Source: Ramazzottius varieornatus
Lineage: Eukaryota; Tardigrada; Eutardigrada; Parachela; Ramazzottiidae
Assembly (NCBI GenBank): GCA_001949185.1
Contig: BDGG01000005.1
Coordinates: forward strand, 992,001-1,056,000
DNA length: 64,000 bases
Direction: 5' to 3'
Shown here: in pieces, positions 40,078 to 50,920 of the stretch
Numbering within the stretch: position 1 is the first letter of the stretch
How the letters are laid out: every line of letters starts with the position of its first letter
Notes under the pieces: generated by a model
Database searches by the model: none
What the model was told of the DNA's origin: nothing
What the model saw: only the letters and a program-made list of their open reading frames with translations
Program-made: the position numbers and the translations under genes

Positions 40078-40609
40078 GGAATAGATAGGTTCTCCAGAAG
40101 AAATTCGTCCCGCATCCGCGACTTCCTCGCTTTCCCCTATCATCCTCGATCGACGTTCCTCATATTCTGCGGGTCCGACTAATGACAACCGAGCGCTGGT
40201 TGCATGTATCTGGTTCAGTGTTCGAGAGGAACAACTGAAATCGAAATACTGGAGGAACTGGAAGTGACCGGAAGGGAATTTCAGTTTTCAACAAGATTCC
40301 TTTTGTTTATTACCGCGGTATTCAACAGCGACATTGCGCTTTGCCTGACCAGCTGTGCCTAATTAACGAGAGACCACGACTCTGCTCTTGTTGATTGATT
40401 GCATGATTGGTGGTCACAACGGGCATGAAGCGCAATTCCCATGATAACTGAGTGACGTATTGCGCAATGGCACCCAAAACTTATCACCAGCTGAAGGAGA
40501 ACGGTTTTCTTTGCAGTGTGCACCTGACCCGGGTACGGTCATTGTTCGATGAACGTACTCCATAATCTGCCGACAGGACTAGCAGGAAAAGCCAGTGCGC
40601 TCATGCATT

Positions 40610-43158
40610 ATGGATGGAGCAAGCAGGAAAGAGAATCCCAAGAGGAAGCTGGATCGACTGCAGAACAAAGTCAGCAAGCTGAAAGCCTTCTACGAGTTGA
40701 CGAAGCCGAAACGTAAGTCTTCCTGCTCCTAACTCAGCAGCCCTAAGTATCGTGTCGTTAACCTGGTTATGTAACTTTATAGCTGTTGAACCTGTGCGGG
40801 GCGGTGGCGATGATGAGCGGAAGCAAGAAAGCTCGCCCGACTCAGGCGTCGAAGTTGAACCGAAGTCACATCCGAAGATTCTCCCCGAAGATGAACTGGA
40901 GCATCTTCGTGCACGTCTACGTGCTCAACAGAAAGAGAAGCTTTCGCGACCGGTTCTGTTTCAGACTACCATACCCTCAATGTTACGGCCTGCCGATGTG
41001 CGGCAGCTGTTAATGTACGCTCTGGAAGGTGGCGGTGCTTCGGGAATTAAGCCAGAATGGTGCTCACTCATTCGATGGCAGAAGATCAGCCAAGTTATCG
41101 TCGTGTCGGTGGAAAATATGACCAGAGTCGACTGGGACAAGTATTCGCTGGCAAATCGTCAACTGAGGACGTTCTTGGAGGTATATGGACCATTGGAACC
41201 GCAAGACGAGAAACACCTGTCCAAATGCTTGCTTGAATATCCGCTCAGCATAACACGTCTGGAGAAGATGGGCAGAGGCACGAAGGAACGTCAAATATCG
41301 CAAGGTGATGTTTTTGGCATGTGCGCAGCGTTCTCGCAAAGCGGAAGATGTGATCGAGAGAAAGCCACGGGAGGATGATTATTTCCTCACTGTCTCGACC
41401 GAAGCGCCATATGACGTCTCGATACCGAACTCAAACTAATGTGGTGCTGCAGTGACGTCATGCGTGACTGTTGTTTGTTGGTACTGGGAAATTCACAGCA
41501 CCGTCAGCGTAGTTAGTCGTCCCGAAATCATCCAGCAGCAAAGAATGTTTGCTCTTTTGTAGGTTCTTTGTTTCCGATGTACAAAGCTTACACGCAAATC
41601 TCTCTACCCCCTCCACAGGACGACATTGGGGCAGACTGCCGGTTCGACCTGATGATGAGCATCGAGAGAATGGCCATGGAAAGATTCCCCATCCCGACAC
41701 ATCAGAATGGTCTTGACATTAGCTACTACGTCCCCACGAAAGGTGCTTACGCTCCCGTCACCTCGACGAGTCCTCTTTTCGGTGTCGACTGCGAAATGTG
41801 CATGACAAGCTCACGCAGACACGAACTCACGAGGATATCCATCGTCAACGAAACCCTCCAGGTGAAAATACCATCTTCAATCGCTTATTACTGTTTCCAA
41901 AATTGAAATCTTAGCAAATCTAGTTTTTTAGGTTGTGTACGACACGTACGTGAAGCCCTTTAACCCGGTTCTGAACTACCTGACAAAGTACAGTGGTATC
42001 ACGAAAGCCATCCTCGATCCAGTCAAGACTCGCCTCCACGACGTACAAGAAGCCATCCGGAAACTACTTCCACCCGACGCCATTCTGTGCGGGCAGTCGC
42101 TGAACGGTGATCTACACGCGCTCGAGATGATACATCCTTACGTGATTGATACTAGTGTCATCTACAACCTAACCGGAAGTCCGAGAGCCAAGACAGCTCT
42201 CAAGACCCTTTCGATGGTCTTCTTAGGAAAGAAGATCCAGGGAGCGGATAAGCGAGGCCATGACTCTGTGGAAGACAGTCGAACTACAATGGAGCTGGTC
42301 CTGTTGAAACTAAGACATGGTCCACAGTTTGGTGATGTTTCTCGAGGCTGGGAAATGCCGAGAAGCACGCCAGACAAAGCTGCAGAAAACAGTACCGACT
42401 TAATCAAGAACGAACCAGTCAACGATAAACCAGTAAAGCCTGACGCTGCCGATGAGCTCTCATTTAAAAACTCACTTCCCCCTTCTCAACCTAAGCCGTT
42501 CATAGACTCAAAGTTGAAGGCGGAATCTTTGGAGGAATTTTCAGGGAAGCCCGGTGAGAAAAGAAAAGCCGAAGAATCCCTGCCTGGAAAAAAGAGGAAG
42601 GCGCCAGAAACTCTCGCCGCTGATTTTGTCCAGTTTACGCCAGATACTCCTACCACAAATTGTCACTTCCGGGAAAGTATGCTGAAGTGTGCGGAACGAG
42701 CGAAGAAGACGACCTACGTCGTCGGCAGTAGTGACTACATTCAAGAAGTATCGACGAAGGACCCCAAGCGAGTCCACCACGTCGATTCGACGAGGACGGC
42801 TGTAAAGAACGCTGTCGAGAACCTGCCTAGTCATGACTTTTCCTTCGTCGAGCTCTCGTTGCGGATTTCGGAAGATGAGCATAGGCAACAGGTAAGAAGT
42901 TGCACTCGGGACTTTGATGGTGTTGTAATGCAGAGCCAAAGTGTAGCGCTTTTGCAGAAGAGGACCAAGTCGCTGATCAAGCAAGTACTGAAGCTGTTTT
43001 CAACTGCCGCTGACCGGTCGCTCTGCATGCTGGTGTTGTCTGGTAACCTAGCTTCTGAGTCCAGTGGTATTTGTTGCGCCGCTGTCAAAAACTCGATCAA
43101 GTTTGAAGCTTTAATGTCGTCAGATACGACTTCCGGTCCAGCGGAGGACCCAGAATAA
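40610..43158 (+). CDS. REXO5: REXO5-like DEDDh 3'-5' RNA exonuclease
   Basis: Exons 40610-40712, 40783-41304, 41563-41861 and 41932-43158 join in phase to about 716 aa. A region before the catalytic domain has VDWDKYSLANRQLRTFLEVYG, as in REXO5. The catalytic domain carries all DEDDh residues: FGVDCEMC (D, E), the central Asp in LNGDLHAL, and HDSVEDSRTT (His, Asp). The family trims 3' ends of structured RNAs such as snoRNA, 5S rRNA and 28S rRNA in the nucleus/nucleolus. A basic NLS-like part (GEKRKAEES, GKKRKAPE) and a C-terminal domain with LCMLVLSGN follow; this may be a degenerate RRM. GTAAG...GCAG at 42892-42933 has the form of a 42-base in-frame intron, so the last exon may be split. The ATG at 40610 has a clear donor behind it. 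Confidence 0.9.
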
Positions 43159-43471
43159 CCTTTTATTCTTGCTGTTTTCAACCACATCGACGAAAAAATT
43201 CCGTTGAAAATTTTTACCTGTTGTCTCGACTTGTTTGCTCGTCACTCACTAGTCTGACGATTTATTAGGAAAAATAACTCAAACTGAAAACGAAATGCTA
43301 TGTTATAAAATATACGACGAATAGAAGCTCTCCAACTCTAAGACTAAGGCTCGACAGTGTCTGAAGAAACACACCAACTCAGCGAAGAGGCCAAATTACC
43401 GAAATCAGTCATACCGTATATGACTCATACGTTGATCTATAGGTTTGGAATTGTGGTTCTGTGACTTCTGT

Positions 43472-44531
43472 CTAGCGTCCTCCAAGGAGTCCGCCGAGAA
43501 GTCCACCGCCTCCTCCTTCTTGTCCTCCCTGAGCTGGCTGCTGGCCGCCTTGAGCCGGTGGGGTTCCTCCTTGGGCTGGTTGGGCCGGTTGAGCTGGCTG
43601 TTGTCCGTTGTTGCCGCCTAGTAAGCCGCCAACGACATTGTCCACTGTATTGCCAACATTGCCCAGCAGGCCGCGCCTTTGCCTACCTCCGAGAAGTCCG
43701 CCGACCGCTGGAGCTCCGGCCAGGACTTCTTTGGGCACTCGGGCATCGGTTAGTCCCAAGCAGTCGCAGACTCCGGCGACGCAAACAGCCAGTAACTGCT
43801 GGTCACATTGCAACCGTCCCATGCAGGACTTGGGATCGCTCACTGTAAAATGACCTGATGAAGAAAAGGTGTGGAAATCATTTTGCGCGGAATGATCACT
43901 ACTTACAGCCGGGGCAAAGAACGTTGGCTGTTCCAAGGAGACGATTTCCTGGTCCCTGTGGGCCTCCTTGTGGACCATCCTGCGCCTGTAATACTCCCGG
44001 GTTGTTTTGTGTTGTGTTGTCGGTCTTATTGGCTGAAACATCATTACAATTGTCAAGACCGGGTGCTTCGAGTGGATCTACCTCAGAAAGCCGACTAAGT
44101 TCGTCGTAAAATGGGAGCTGGGCAAAAACAAACATACAAGATCACTGTCTCTAGTGGCGCACGTTTCCATTATTACTGGCGGGATAAGGGCGCCACTTAA
44201 GATAGCAATCTTGTGAGTCATGTTTTCCCAGCTCCCAGATTATTTCGATGTTCGAATTATACAGAACCACCGTTCGATGTCATATGTATTTTTAACTTAC
44301 TAGCACTTGGCGGTGGAGGTGGAGGAGGAGCAGAGGAGCTAGGAGCCACAACTGTAAAGGAAAAGTAAGACTGCTGGTTCACCAATATGATTACGGTATG
44401 GCCAAATGATACTCGTACCGATAAAGAAGAATGAGGTTAAACCGCGAGAACGCTGGATACTTACCTTGGGCGCTGGCCAGGACGAGAACGCAGGTCAGAA
44501 CTGCGGAAAGAACAAGCATTTTGGTTGACAT
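43472..44531 (-). CDS. Secreted cysteine-rich protein with a Gln/Pro/Gly tail
   Basis: Exons 44531-44465, 44351-44301, 44032-43907 and 43842-43472 join in phase to 204 aa. Exon 1 encodes a signal peptide (MSTKMLVLSAVL, ending ASAQ). Exon 2 gives a short Pro run. Exon 3 gives a polar Gln/Gly/Pro part with two N-glycosylation-type sites (NKT, NTT). Then comes an eight-cysteine block: CPGC, SCMGRLQC, CVAGVCDC. The rest is GAPAVGGLLGG-type glycine zipper sequence, then AQPAQ and GGQ repeats, ending LLGGLLGGR. I know no family. The layout, a disulphide core plus Gly/Gln-rich tail, suggests an extracellular matrix, cuticle or secretion polymer component. A TATA box lies upstream. Intron 2 contains a palindromic element. 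Confidence 0.8.
44145..44222. repeat. Palindromic MITE-like element, copy 10
   Basis: Arms AGTGGCGCACGTTTCCATT and GGGCGCCACTTAAGA. Lies in intron 2 of the secreted Cys-rich gene. Confidence 0.85.
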
Positions 44532-44617
44532 CTTTGCCATCCAAGTAATAATGGTAAGTTTTCGAACGACGAGTTTGCGAGAACAGAGAGCGATACTCTA
44601 CATTTGTAATACATCGG

Positions 44618-44624
44618 TTTTATA
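44618..44624 (-). promoter_or_regulatory. TATA box of the secreted Cys-rich gene
   Basis: TATAAAA on the minus strand, about 90 bases before the ATG at 44531. Confidence 0.6.
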
Positions 44625-44625
44625 G

Positions 44626-45404
44626 CGTCTCGGTACTTCTTTTTTGTTGTTTATGATCACATCATTCAGCGATTTTGTTTTGCAGATTGGAAAATCCCGT
44701 TGGCAACCATACTACGATCGTGATTTCCCAAGTGGAGAGCTTGAGAGGTGTAAGTAACGGGTTTGGCGGTTTTGGCCTGTTTCGGTCGCTGATGGGTTTT
44801 GAAGTGTCTTATTTTCTACTGCGCGGGTTGACTTGTACTGTAGTTGTTTGTTCATAGGAGGCTCTCGTTTTCAACCATGGATTTTCGATTCAACCGAAAC
44901 TCAATCGAAACTAAAAAGAAAAAATTGAGCTTCAATGAAGCTTCTATTTTCCCCGCCGGAAAAAAAGCTTCCTTGTTCCTTTAGCGCATGGAAAGGCGGA
45001 ATGGTTCCGACGACCAGAGCTGACAGCCAGGAAGTAAAGCGACCTCACTTGACGCGTGCATGTTCTGGCCGTAGCCCACAATAAATCGCTAGCACCTGGG
45101 CCATCAATCTAGTAAAATATCCCGTTACTGTTAGTATCCCCCCTCCGGACTGGAACAACTGACAGAAATGAGTATTTTAACCAATGCGGATCTGGACAGC
45201 TCATAATTCCCTGTAATTTCAGTGACAATATGTTACTCATAGACAAATTTTTCCCGTTTACCCAGACTTCATACGATAAATCAGTGCTTTCATTCTCAAA
45301 GGAATACTTCGTCCGAGCTGGGTTCTGGCGTTACTAAAACACGAATTTACCTTCCAGCGAGGTTCTTCAGTAGTTTTTGGGACATTTACTCCCGAATAGT
45401 CGAA
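44626..45404. other. Divergent promoter region, no supported gene
   Basis: Separates the secreted Cys-rich gene (-) and the EF-hand gene (+). Only short frames without motifs. Confidence 0.4.
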
Positions 45405-46943
45405 ATGGACCATTTGCCGGTACCAGTACGTCCCCGAGAGTATAGAGAAAAGTCTGCCGACTACAACGATGGACCCGCTGCTCTATCAAGGACTTCGACC
45501 TATCCTCCTTCTCCGCGCAGAGTATCCTTGTTTTCGATTCCTCGTCCTCCGTCTCCACCGGACGAATATCCTGTAGAGTCCTCCAGCGCTCCGACCACCA
45601 CACACTCTTCTCCCGCCTTGTCGCATAGGTCCCGAATAACCATTGCCTCGGAATCCGATTTCTTCTACGGTCGAATTCCGGAGGTGCAGATGTTCAATTT
45701 GTTCTGCAATGAAGATTTTCCCGGTGTGGCTAACTTGTCGCTTTCTCGAGGCAGTACACCATCTGTCAATCGTATGCATCAGGAGCTTTCCACCTTTACC
45801 AGATCTCTGGAAGGACTGAGCTCGAAAGACATCAAAAGCATATTGGTCAGAAGACAACATGAATACGCGGACATCGACGTGAGCGACGACGATGTCAGCA
45901 CAGCACTTCAACCAGGTCCTTATTTTGAGCGACCCAACAACGTGGAAGACTACGTTCGTATCACGCAACGGAAAGTTACCTTTAAGGAGTTTCCACAGCT
46001 GACCGGGAACTACAAAATGCCTTCTCGTTCTCAAAGCCTGGATTACATTCCTGATCTCAAGCCGACCATGCATCTAGCCAGCTTACTCGTCCAAACTTCC
46101 GCCTACCGGCATCTTCGAATGGACTGGGAGGTGTGCAGTGAAGTCTTCTCGCTTCTTCGCCATAACAAAGACGGAAGCATCAAGTACAAAACTGCGTATG
46201 AGACCTTATCCCATATGGGTCTTCATTACATACGAAAGACTTCCGTCATCAGCCGGGAGAATTCTGGTAATATAATTGTTCGAGACAACTGGCGACCAAA
46301 CTCGAGAAGATCGCTTCTCTAAGTGGCGTACGCCTTCAGCCCATACCAATGAGATCGTGCGCCACCAGACAAAACGATCTGCCGACTTTGTTTGCCGAGC
46401 TTTCCAATTGCACAATGAACTTCGATTGTGGTGTTTCGATGGATTTCAGGGGTTACTCTCGAACAGTTTTTCCTGATGTGTCTGGAGTGCCGGAAGCAGC
46501 TGTGTCTCGTAGAAGTGCAAGACCCGTTAGCTAGGATGGCCTTTTGGATGCTGAAAAGAGATGCAACGAAAATGACCAGGGAGGAGGCGGAATTGCTTCT
46601 TACTCGATTCTTTGCAGATGACTTGATCCAGTCGCACATTACAAGCGATGTGAAAGGTCTGGTTCAGTATCTAGATCGGGAAGGTGACGACACTGTGCGG
46701 TACGAAGACTTTTTTGGGATACTGAAGAAGAAACCGAAGACGCTGGAGGATTACGAGCGGCAGGCGGAAGTGCAGAAACGAGTAAGGCGAGTTTTCTCGA
46801 TGACATTCAGCGACCTTGACCTGGCTTCGTCCTGGGCTTTCTCCGTGTATCACTGTAAATGTTGGCCGTCTTGCGGGCCTTACTGTAGGCAGATGTCCAG
46901 TTGTATCCGGGACTGTTTTCACGCTTGCTGCGGTGTCATGTAA
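45405..46943 (+). CDS. EF-hand protein with a Cys-rich C-terminus
   Basis: Exons 45405-46266 and 46450-46943 join in phase to about 451 aa. The first 90 residues are Pro/Ser-rich. The middle (RRQHEYADIDVSDDDVS and after) has no known motif. A degenerate EF-hand, HNKDGSIKYKTA, lies near residue 255. A canonical loop, DREGDDTVRYED, lies near residue 370, each within helical flanks, so Ca2+-binding by at least one hand is likely. The last 50 residues are Cys-rich (CKCWPSCGPYC, CIRDCFHACC), which suggests palmitoylation or metal binding. No signal peptide, so it is probably cytoplasmic or membrane-attached. The family is unknown to me. A possible donor in AAACGA|GTAAGG near 46785 could give a shorter form. 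Confidence 0.75.
46295..46385. repeat. Palindromic MITE-like element, copy 11 (EF-hand gene intron)
   Basis: Arms TAAGTGGCGTACG and CGTGCGCCACCAGACA around TTCAGCCCATACCAATG, filling half the 183-base intron. Confidence 0.75.
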
Positions 46944-46999
46944 ACAAAAACCCGGATTAAAAATTAGAAAAAGGCGGTAACCGAGATAGAGAGGAAGCA

Positions 47000-47004
47000 A
47001 AAAG
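47000..47004 (-). terminator. Pol III T5 terminator of tRNA-Lys
   Basis: Five T residues on the minus strand, two bases after the tRNA 3' end. Confidence 0.85.
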
Positions 47005-47005
47005 T

Positions 47006-47078
47006 CGCCCAACGGGGGGCTCGAACCCCCGACATCGAGATTAAGAGTCTCGCGCTCTACCGACTGAGCTAGCCGGGC
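47006..47078 (-). tRNA. trnK-CUU: tRNA-Lys (anticodon CTT)
   Basis: A complete 73-base cloverleaf on the minus strand. Acceptor GCCCGGC pairs with GTTGGGC, with two G-U pairs. The A box TAGCTCAGTCGG and B box GGTTCGAGCCC are intact. The anticodon arm is CGAGA-CTCTTAA-TCTCG, so the anticodon is CTT. There is no intron and the CCA is not encoded, as expected for a nuclear gene. It lies about 60 bases 3' of the EF-hand gene on the opposite strand. Confidence 0.97.
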
Positions 47079-47506
47079 GAATCAACTAAAAGGGATTGTC
47101 AACTTTAACCATCAATGACAAAGCACCGCTGAGCCGGCCGCTTTGAAATCTTGTCGTTTCCTGAAGTGAAGGTCTGAAACCCTAGGTCTGCGGAGTGCGG
47201 AGCAAGGTAATCTAGCAACTTCGAAGGCAGATCTTGAACCTTTGTTATAATAAATGAGCTATGGCATGGTGGCAACGAAACCCGCATTGATCACCGCAGG
47301 AGGTTCATCGAAGTGGCCAAACCTCCCTGTCTGAAGTTACCTGGCGCTGAAGACGCTGTCAAAACAGTTGCAGTTGGAGTTATGCTGAGGCCTCCTCTCC
47401 AACGCTCCGAGCACAGGTATGATGAACGTCGGAACGATAAGCAGCAGGTAGGGCTTCATTTCAGCCCGAAGAATCTTCCTCATTAGCGTCAATGGAAATG
47501 CTATAA

Positions 47507-48307
47507 TCAATGAGCCTCGTCGTTAGAATGGCTATCATAAGGCGGAAGCTGAAAGGAGGAGGGATCAAACTCAAGAAGTGACTTCAGAATCAAAGTAGCT
47601 CCGCTATCTTTGAATTCTTTGAGGTCAGCCCTCTCGTCAGGGACCGCAACTACCCTCATCCCGGCGGCCACTGCGGCCTGCACACCATTCAGCGCATCCT
47701 CAAAGACCAGACAGTTCTTTGGATCCGGAGCATCCGGAAAACGTCTCGCACACACGAGGAAAACATCAGGAGCAGGTTTGCCCACCTTTACTTCGGGATC
47801 GTCGCTTGCTAGAACATGGTGCTGAAACATTAAAAGGAAGTCTTTGTGGTTCATCGTCTTCTTTCCAAAGAAAAAGGTATCCGAGCCCGTTGCGATCGCC
47901 ATTGGAATCTTATGTCTGTGAATAATGTCCAGTTAAACTATTGAAATGTCTAGGAGTGTCTCACGGACATACCTATGTAAGTGTTGGACCAGTTTAACTG
48001 CACCGGGGAGAAACTTGCATGTAGGAAGTACGTGTGTCAGCTCCTGGCGTACATGTTTTATGTATTCGTCAACGGTGACAGGCAATCTTAAAGTTTCGAT
48101 GGCCACCAGCGCAGCTTCTCTTTCCTTTCGTCCCATTTGACGTTGCTTGACTTCCCATGTGAAGGCTTTTCCGTACTTGATGCAGTACTCTTCGAGGATT
48201 TGAGTGTAAAAGATTTCGGTGTTGAGCAGCAAGCCATCCAAGTCGAAGATAACGTGGGTTACTGGGACTGGGGCTTTTTCACGAGATGCGTCCGTATGAT
48301 CCGCCAT
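47507..48307 (-). CDS. PUDP: HAD phosphatase, pseudouridine-5'-phosphatase (PUDP) type
   Basis: Exons 48307-47973 and 47915-47507 join in phase to 247 aa, close to the family's 230. HAD motif I is VIFDLDGLLLNTE, with nucleophile Asp and general acid Asp. Motif II is AIATGSD. The motif III Lys is in KVGKPAPDVF. Motif IV is FEDALNGVQAA. The helical cap contains KYGKAFTWEVKQRQMGRK. In family members the enzyme removes phosphate from pseudouridine 5'-phosphate during RNA-nucleotide breakdown in the cytosol. The usual Asp of DGLLLDTE is Asn here. That residue is not one of the catalytic pair, so activity is expected. Substrate within the family cannot be proved from sequence. The start is the ATG before the signature; the SDR gene is divergent. 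Confidence 0.88.
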
Positions 48308-48916
48308 CGTGATGCTGTTGAAGTCCAGCCGGGAGTTACTAGTGCGTCCTTGGAACATGTCAGCCGAGCATTGTCCGCGCAAGTTAACGACGTCAATCGC
48401 AGGAATTGGTATTTAAGAAAGATCCGCAAATGAGCTGTTTGGAGACTTTGGCCTCGGCTCTGGCTACCGGAACCGGAAGTTAAGGTTGTTGTACTAACTA
48501 AAGTCAGGTACGGTCATGTCATATAAGTTGAACGTAAGGTCTGATCACGTAAGGACGTAAGGCTATATATACTGAAATGACTTTCGTTATTATTAATTTT
48601 TGTGTTTCCAGAATTCTGCTCCATCTATCTGGGTACCGATGTTCTCGCTCGTGGGACAGCATCCTCCATGGGTCCAGCATCGACGTGAGGACCATTGCCC
48701 AGCATCTTCTTCTTTGCGGACAGGGTGAGATTGTACGGACGCTTGTTAGGCGCTACAGCGTTTATGCGAGAAGCTCCATCTACACTTCCCACGCTGACCC
48801 TGCAGCATCAATGTCTCGGCGGAGATCATGGTCAGCTATGGCGGCAGTCGCTGTTTCTCTCGGAGGCTATTATCTCTACTCGTAAGAGCAGTGTCGATGT
48901 GTTTGAAGTCGACTTT
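48308..48916. other. Divergent promoter region of PUDP-like and SDR genes
   Basis: About 600 bases. An ATG at 48811 opens a possible short hydrophobic leader (SAMAAVAVSLGGYYLYS) with a donor at 48882, but its phase does not match the next exon. Confidence 0.4.
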
Positions 48917-50294
48917 ATGAACCTTATCGTTGTTCCTTATGTTGTTTTAGTGAATACAATGGATGTACTTATAAAAGCAAAGAAGATGTATGGGACATCG
49001 TTAGATGATCCTGACTCACTTTATCGTGATGATGCTCACTGTAATCTGTTTCAGCTGAAAGGACATACCTTTATATTAACGGGAGCGACAAATGCCGGTG
49101 TGGGGAAGGAGACAGCTAGGGAGCTCGCTATTCGAGGTGAGTTGTTTTAATTATGGAGTTCGACTTCCGCCGTGGGCGCATGACAGAGTTTTAGACGTAT
49201 TAATTCTATTTTTCCTTCAGGTGCAACTGTGATACTTGGAGCAAAGAATCTGGATAGGTGTCATCAAGCGAGGCACCAGATTATCACATCTACCAACTTC
49301 CAAAATCGTGAAATCGAGTGCGTTCCACTGGACTTGAAGTCGTTATCGTCAATTAGAAAATTCGTCCAGAACCTACCAAAAGGTTCGTACTTTTCCGATT
49401 ACAAAATGGGTATCGTTCATTCAGTGTACGTACATCATAGATCTACCGGTGGACGCTTTGGTGAATGCCGCGGAAACCATAAAGAAAGATTCTCGCGAAG
49501 AAACGGTCGATGGACTCGAGAAACAGATGGGCGTTAGCCATTTTGGTACGCTCGATTCTGCTTTCTGTAACACAGAAACGCAAATTTCTATCGGTAGAAG
49601 AAACTGCCTTACAATGCTGTCGCGAACTGTGGAGCTAAGATTTGAAGTCGTCGGAGTTGTGAGCGTTTCAAAGTTCGCGAGACAGTGATCCATTGTCCAG
49701 GGTTTCCTTTGCATTTTTAGGGCATTTCCTGCTGACGAACCTCGTGGTCGAAAAGTTCAACACCATACCGGGGCTTCGAATAGTCAACATAGCTTTTCCT
49801 TCATCGAAAGAGGCTTCCATTAATTTCGATGATTTGAACTCGGAGAAGGATTATAATCCATCGCGGGTGTACCGGCAAGCTAAGCTAGCGACTCTCCTGA
49901 CGACCCTGGAAGCCTCGAAGCGGTTCGGACATGGTGTTACCGTAAATGCCGTCTATCCCGGGCAATGCAATACCGAAATCTACCGTCATGTTTCGGGCAA
50001 TCAATCTTTCATCGTGAAAATCCTAATGCAACCGCTGTTCATGTTTCTGTTCAAGTCACCGGAAAGAGCAGCGCAGACAGGTAGGAATTTGTTCGCTTCC
50101 GGTTGGCTCTTCCTTTGTTTCACCGAGTTCTTCTTCCTTCAGTTTTGTACGCTGCTCTAAATAAGGATCTGGAAGGAGTAACAGGCAAGTATGTTGCGGA
50201 CTGCATGGTGAAAGAGCTTCCCATTCGAGAAACGGAAGCTGCACAAAGCAAACGACTGTGGGAAGTATCGAGAGAAATTGTAGAGGGCGTTTAG
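48917..50294 (+). CDS. Short-chain dehydrogenase/reductase, RDH11-14-like, with altered active site
   Basis: Exons about 48917-49136, 49221 to about 49381, 49441-49545, 49721-50080 and 50143-50294 join in phase to about 332 aa. The cofactor loop TGATNAGVGK fits TGxxxGxG. ARELAIRG, LDLKSLSSIRKF and GHFLLTNLV are typical of retinol dehydrogenase-like SDRs. YRQAK supplies the catalytic Tyr and Lys. Three conserved elements differ: NNAG is NAAE, the tetrad Asn of VNHLGHF is Ser (VSHFGHF), and the Ser of IVNVSS lies in NIAFPSS, where Phe replaces it. It may be a weak or non-catalytic member that still binds NAD(P). A hydrophobic N-terminal segment (LIVVPYVVLV) suggests ER membrane anchoring. The start is uncertain. 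Confidence 0.78.
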
Positions 50295-50920
50295 TTCGAA
50301 TCTCTGTTCGGTGTTTGCGCTCTGTAATCTTGTTGAAAGTTCTGAGTTCTGACCTCGGCCTTTTATTCTGCTTTTAAAATTTTTCTGCATAATTACGGTT
50401 TTAGCTTTATATGTGGAATGTTCGTTTTGGCAAGACCTTGTGGACATCTTTAATTTTTACTTGTTTTACGTCTGGGTTACGACCAGAGTGTCCATTAAAC
50501 TGAAATTGTCCCGGTGATTGGAAATCGGCGTTGCTCTAGTCGGGATGACTATGTAAGATAGACAAAGAAAAGCCGTTGTCCAAAACAAATTTTAGTCTTG
50601 ATGAAGGAGGCGGCCAGTAAAGGTGGATGACTGGAATAAAACCACGAGCTGCGGAACCATCACTTCGTTTTACCGGATGAGGTCGCGCGTCATGTCATGT
50701 TGCGCGCCTACTGTCTGGCCTTATCACACACTGTGACTTGCATGACAGCCTCGATGTTCTGTCGCTGAACTGGCCGTTTCCCTACCATATTTGATTACGT
50801 CATACGTCCATGTTTGACGACGACCAGCGGGCAAAATCCCAGACCAGATAGTCAGCTGTTTTCCATTTCTGCATAAACAAACTTATCGCACGAAGTTTCT
50901 CCGCAGGCCATCAGGGCATT
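50295..50920. other. No supported gene
   Basis: Intergenic AT-rich sequence after the SDR gene and before the transposon copy. No feature seen. Confidence 0.4.

Noticed and set aside
48811-48881. Hydrophobic first exon for the SDR gene
   Set aside because: Its donor phase leads to a stop in the next exon, so I start the model at 48917.
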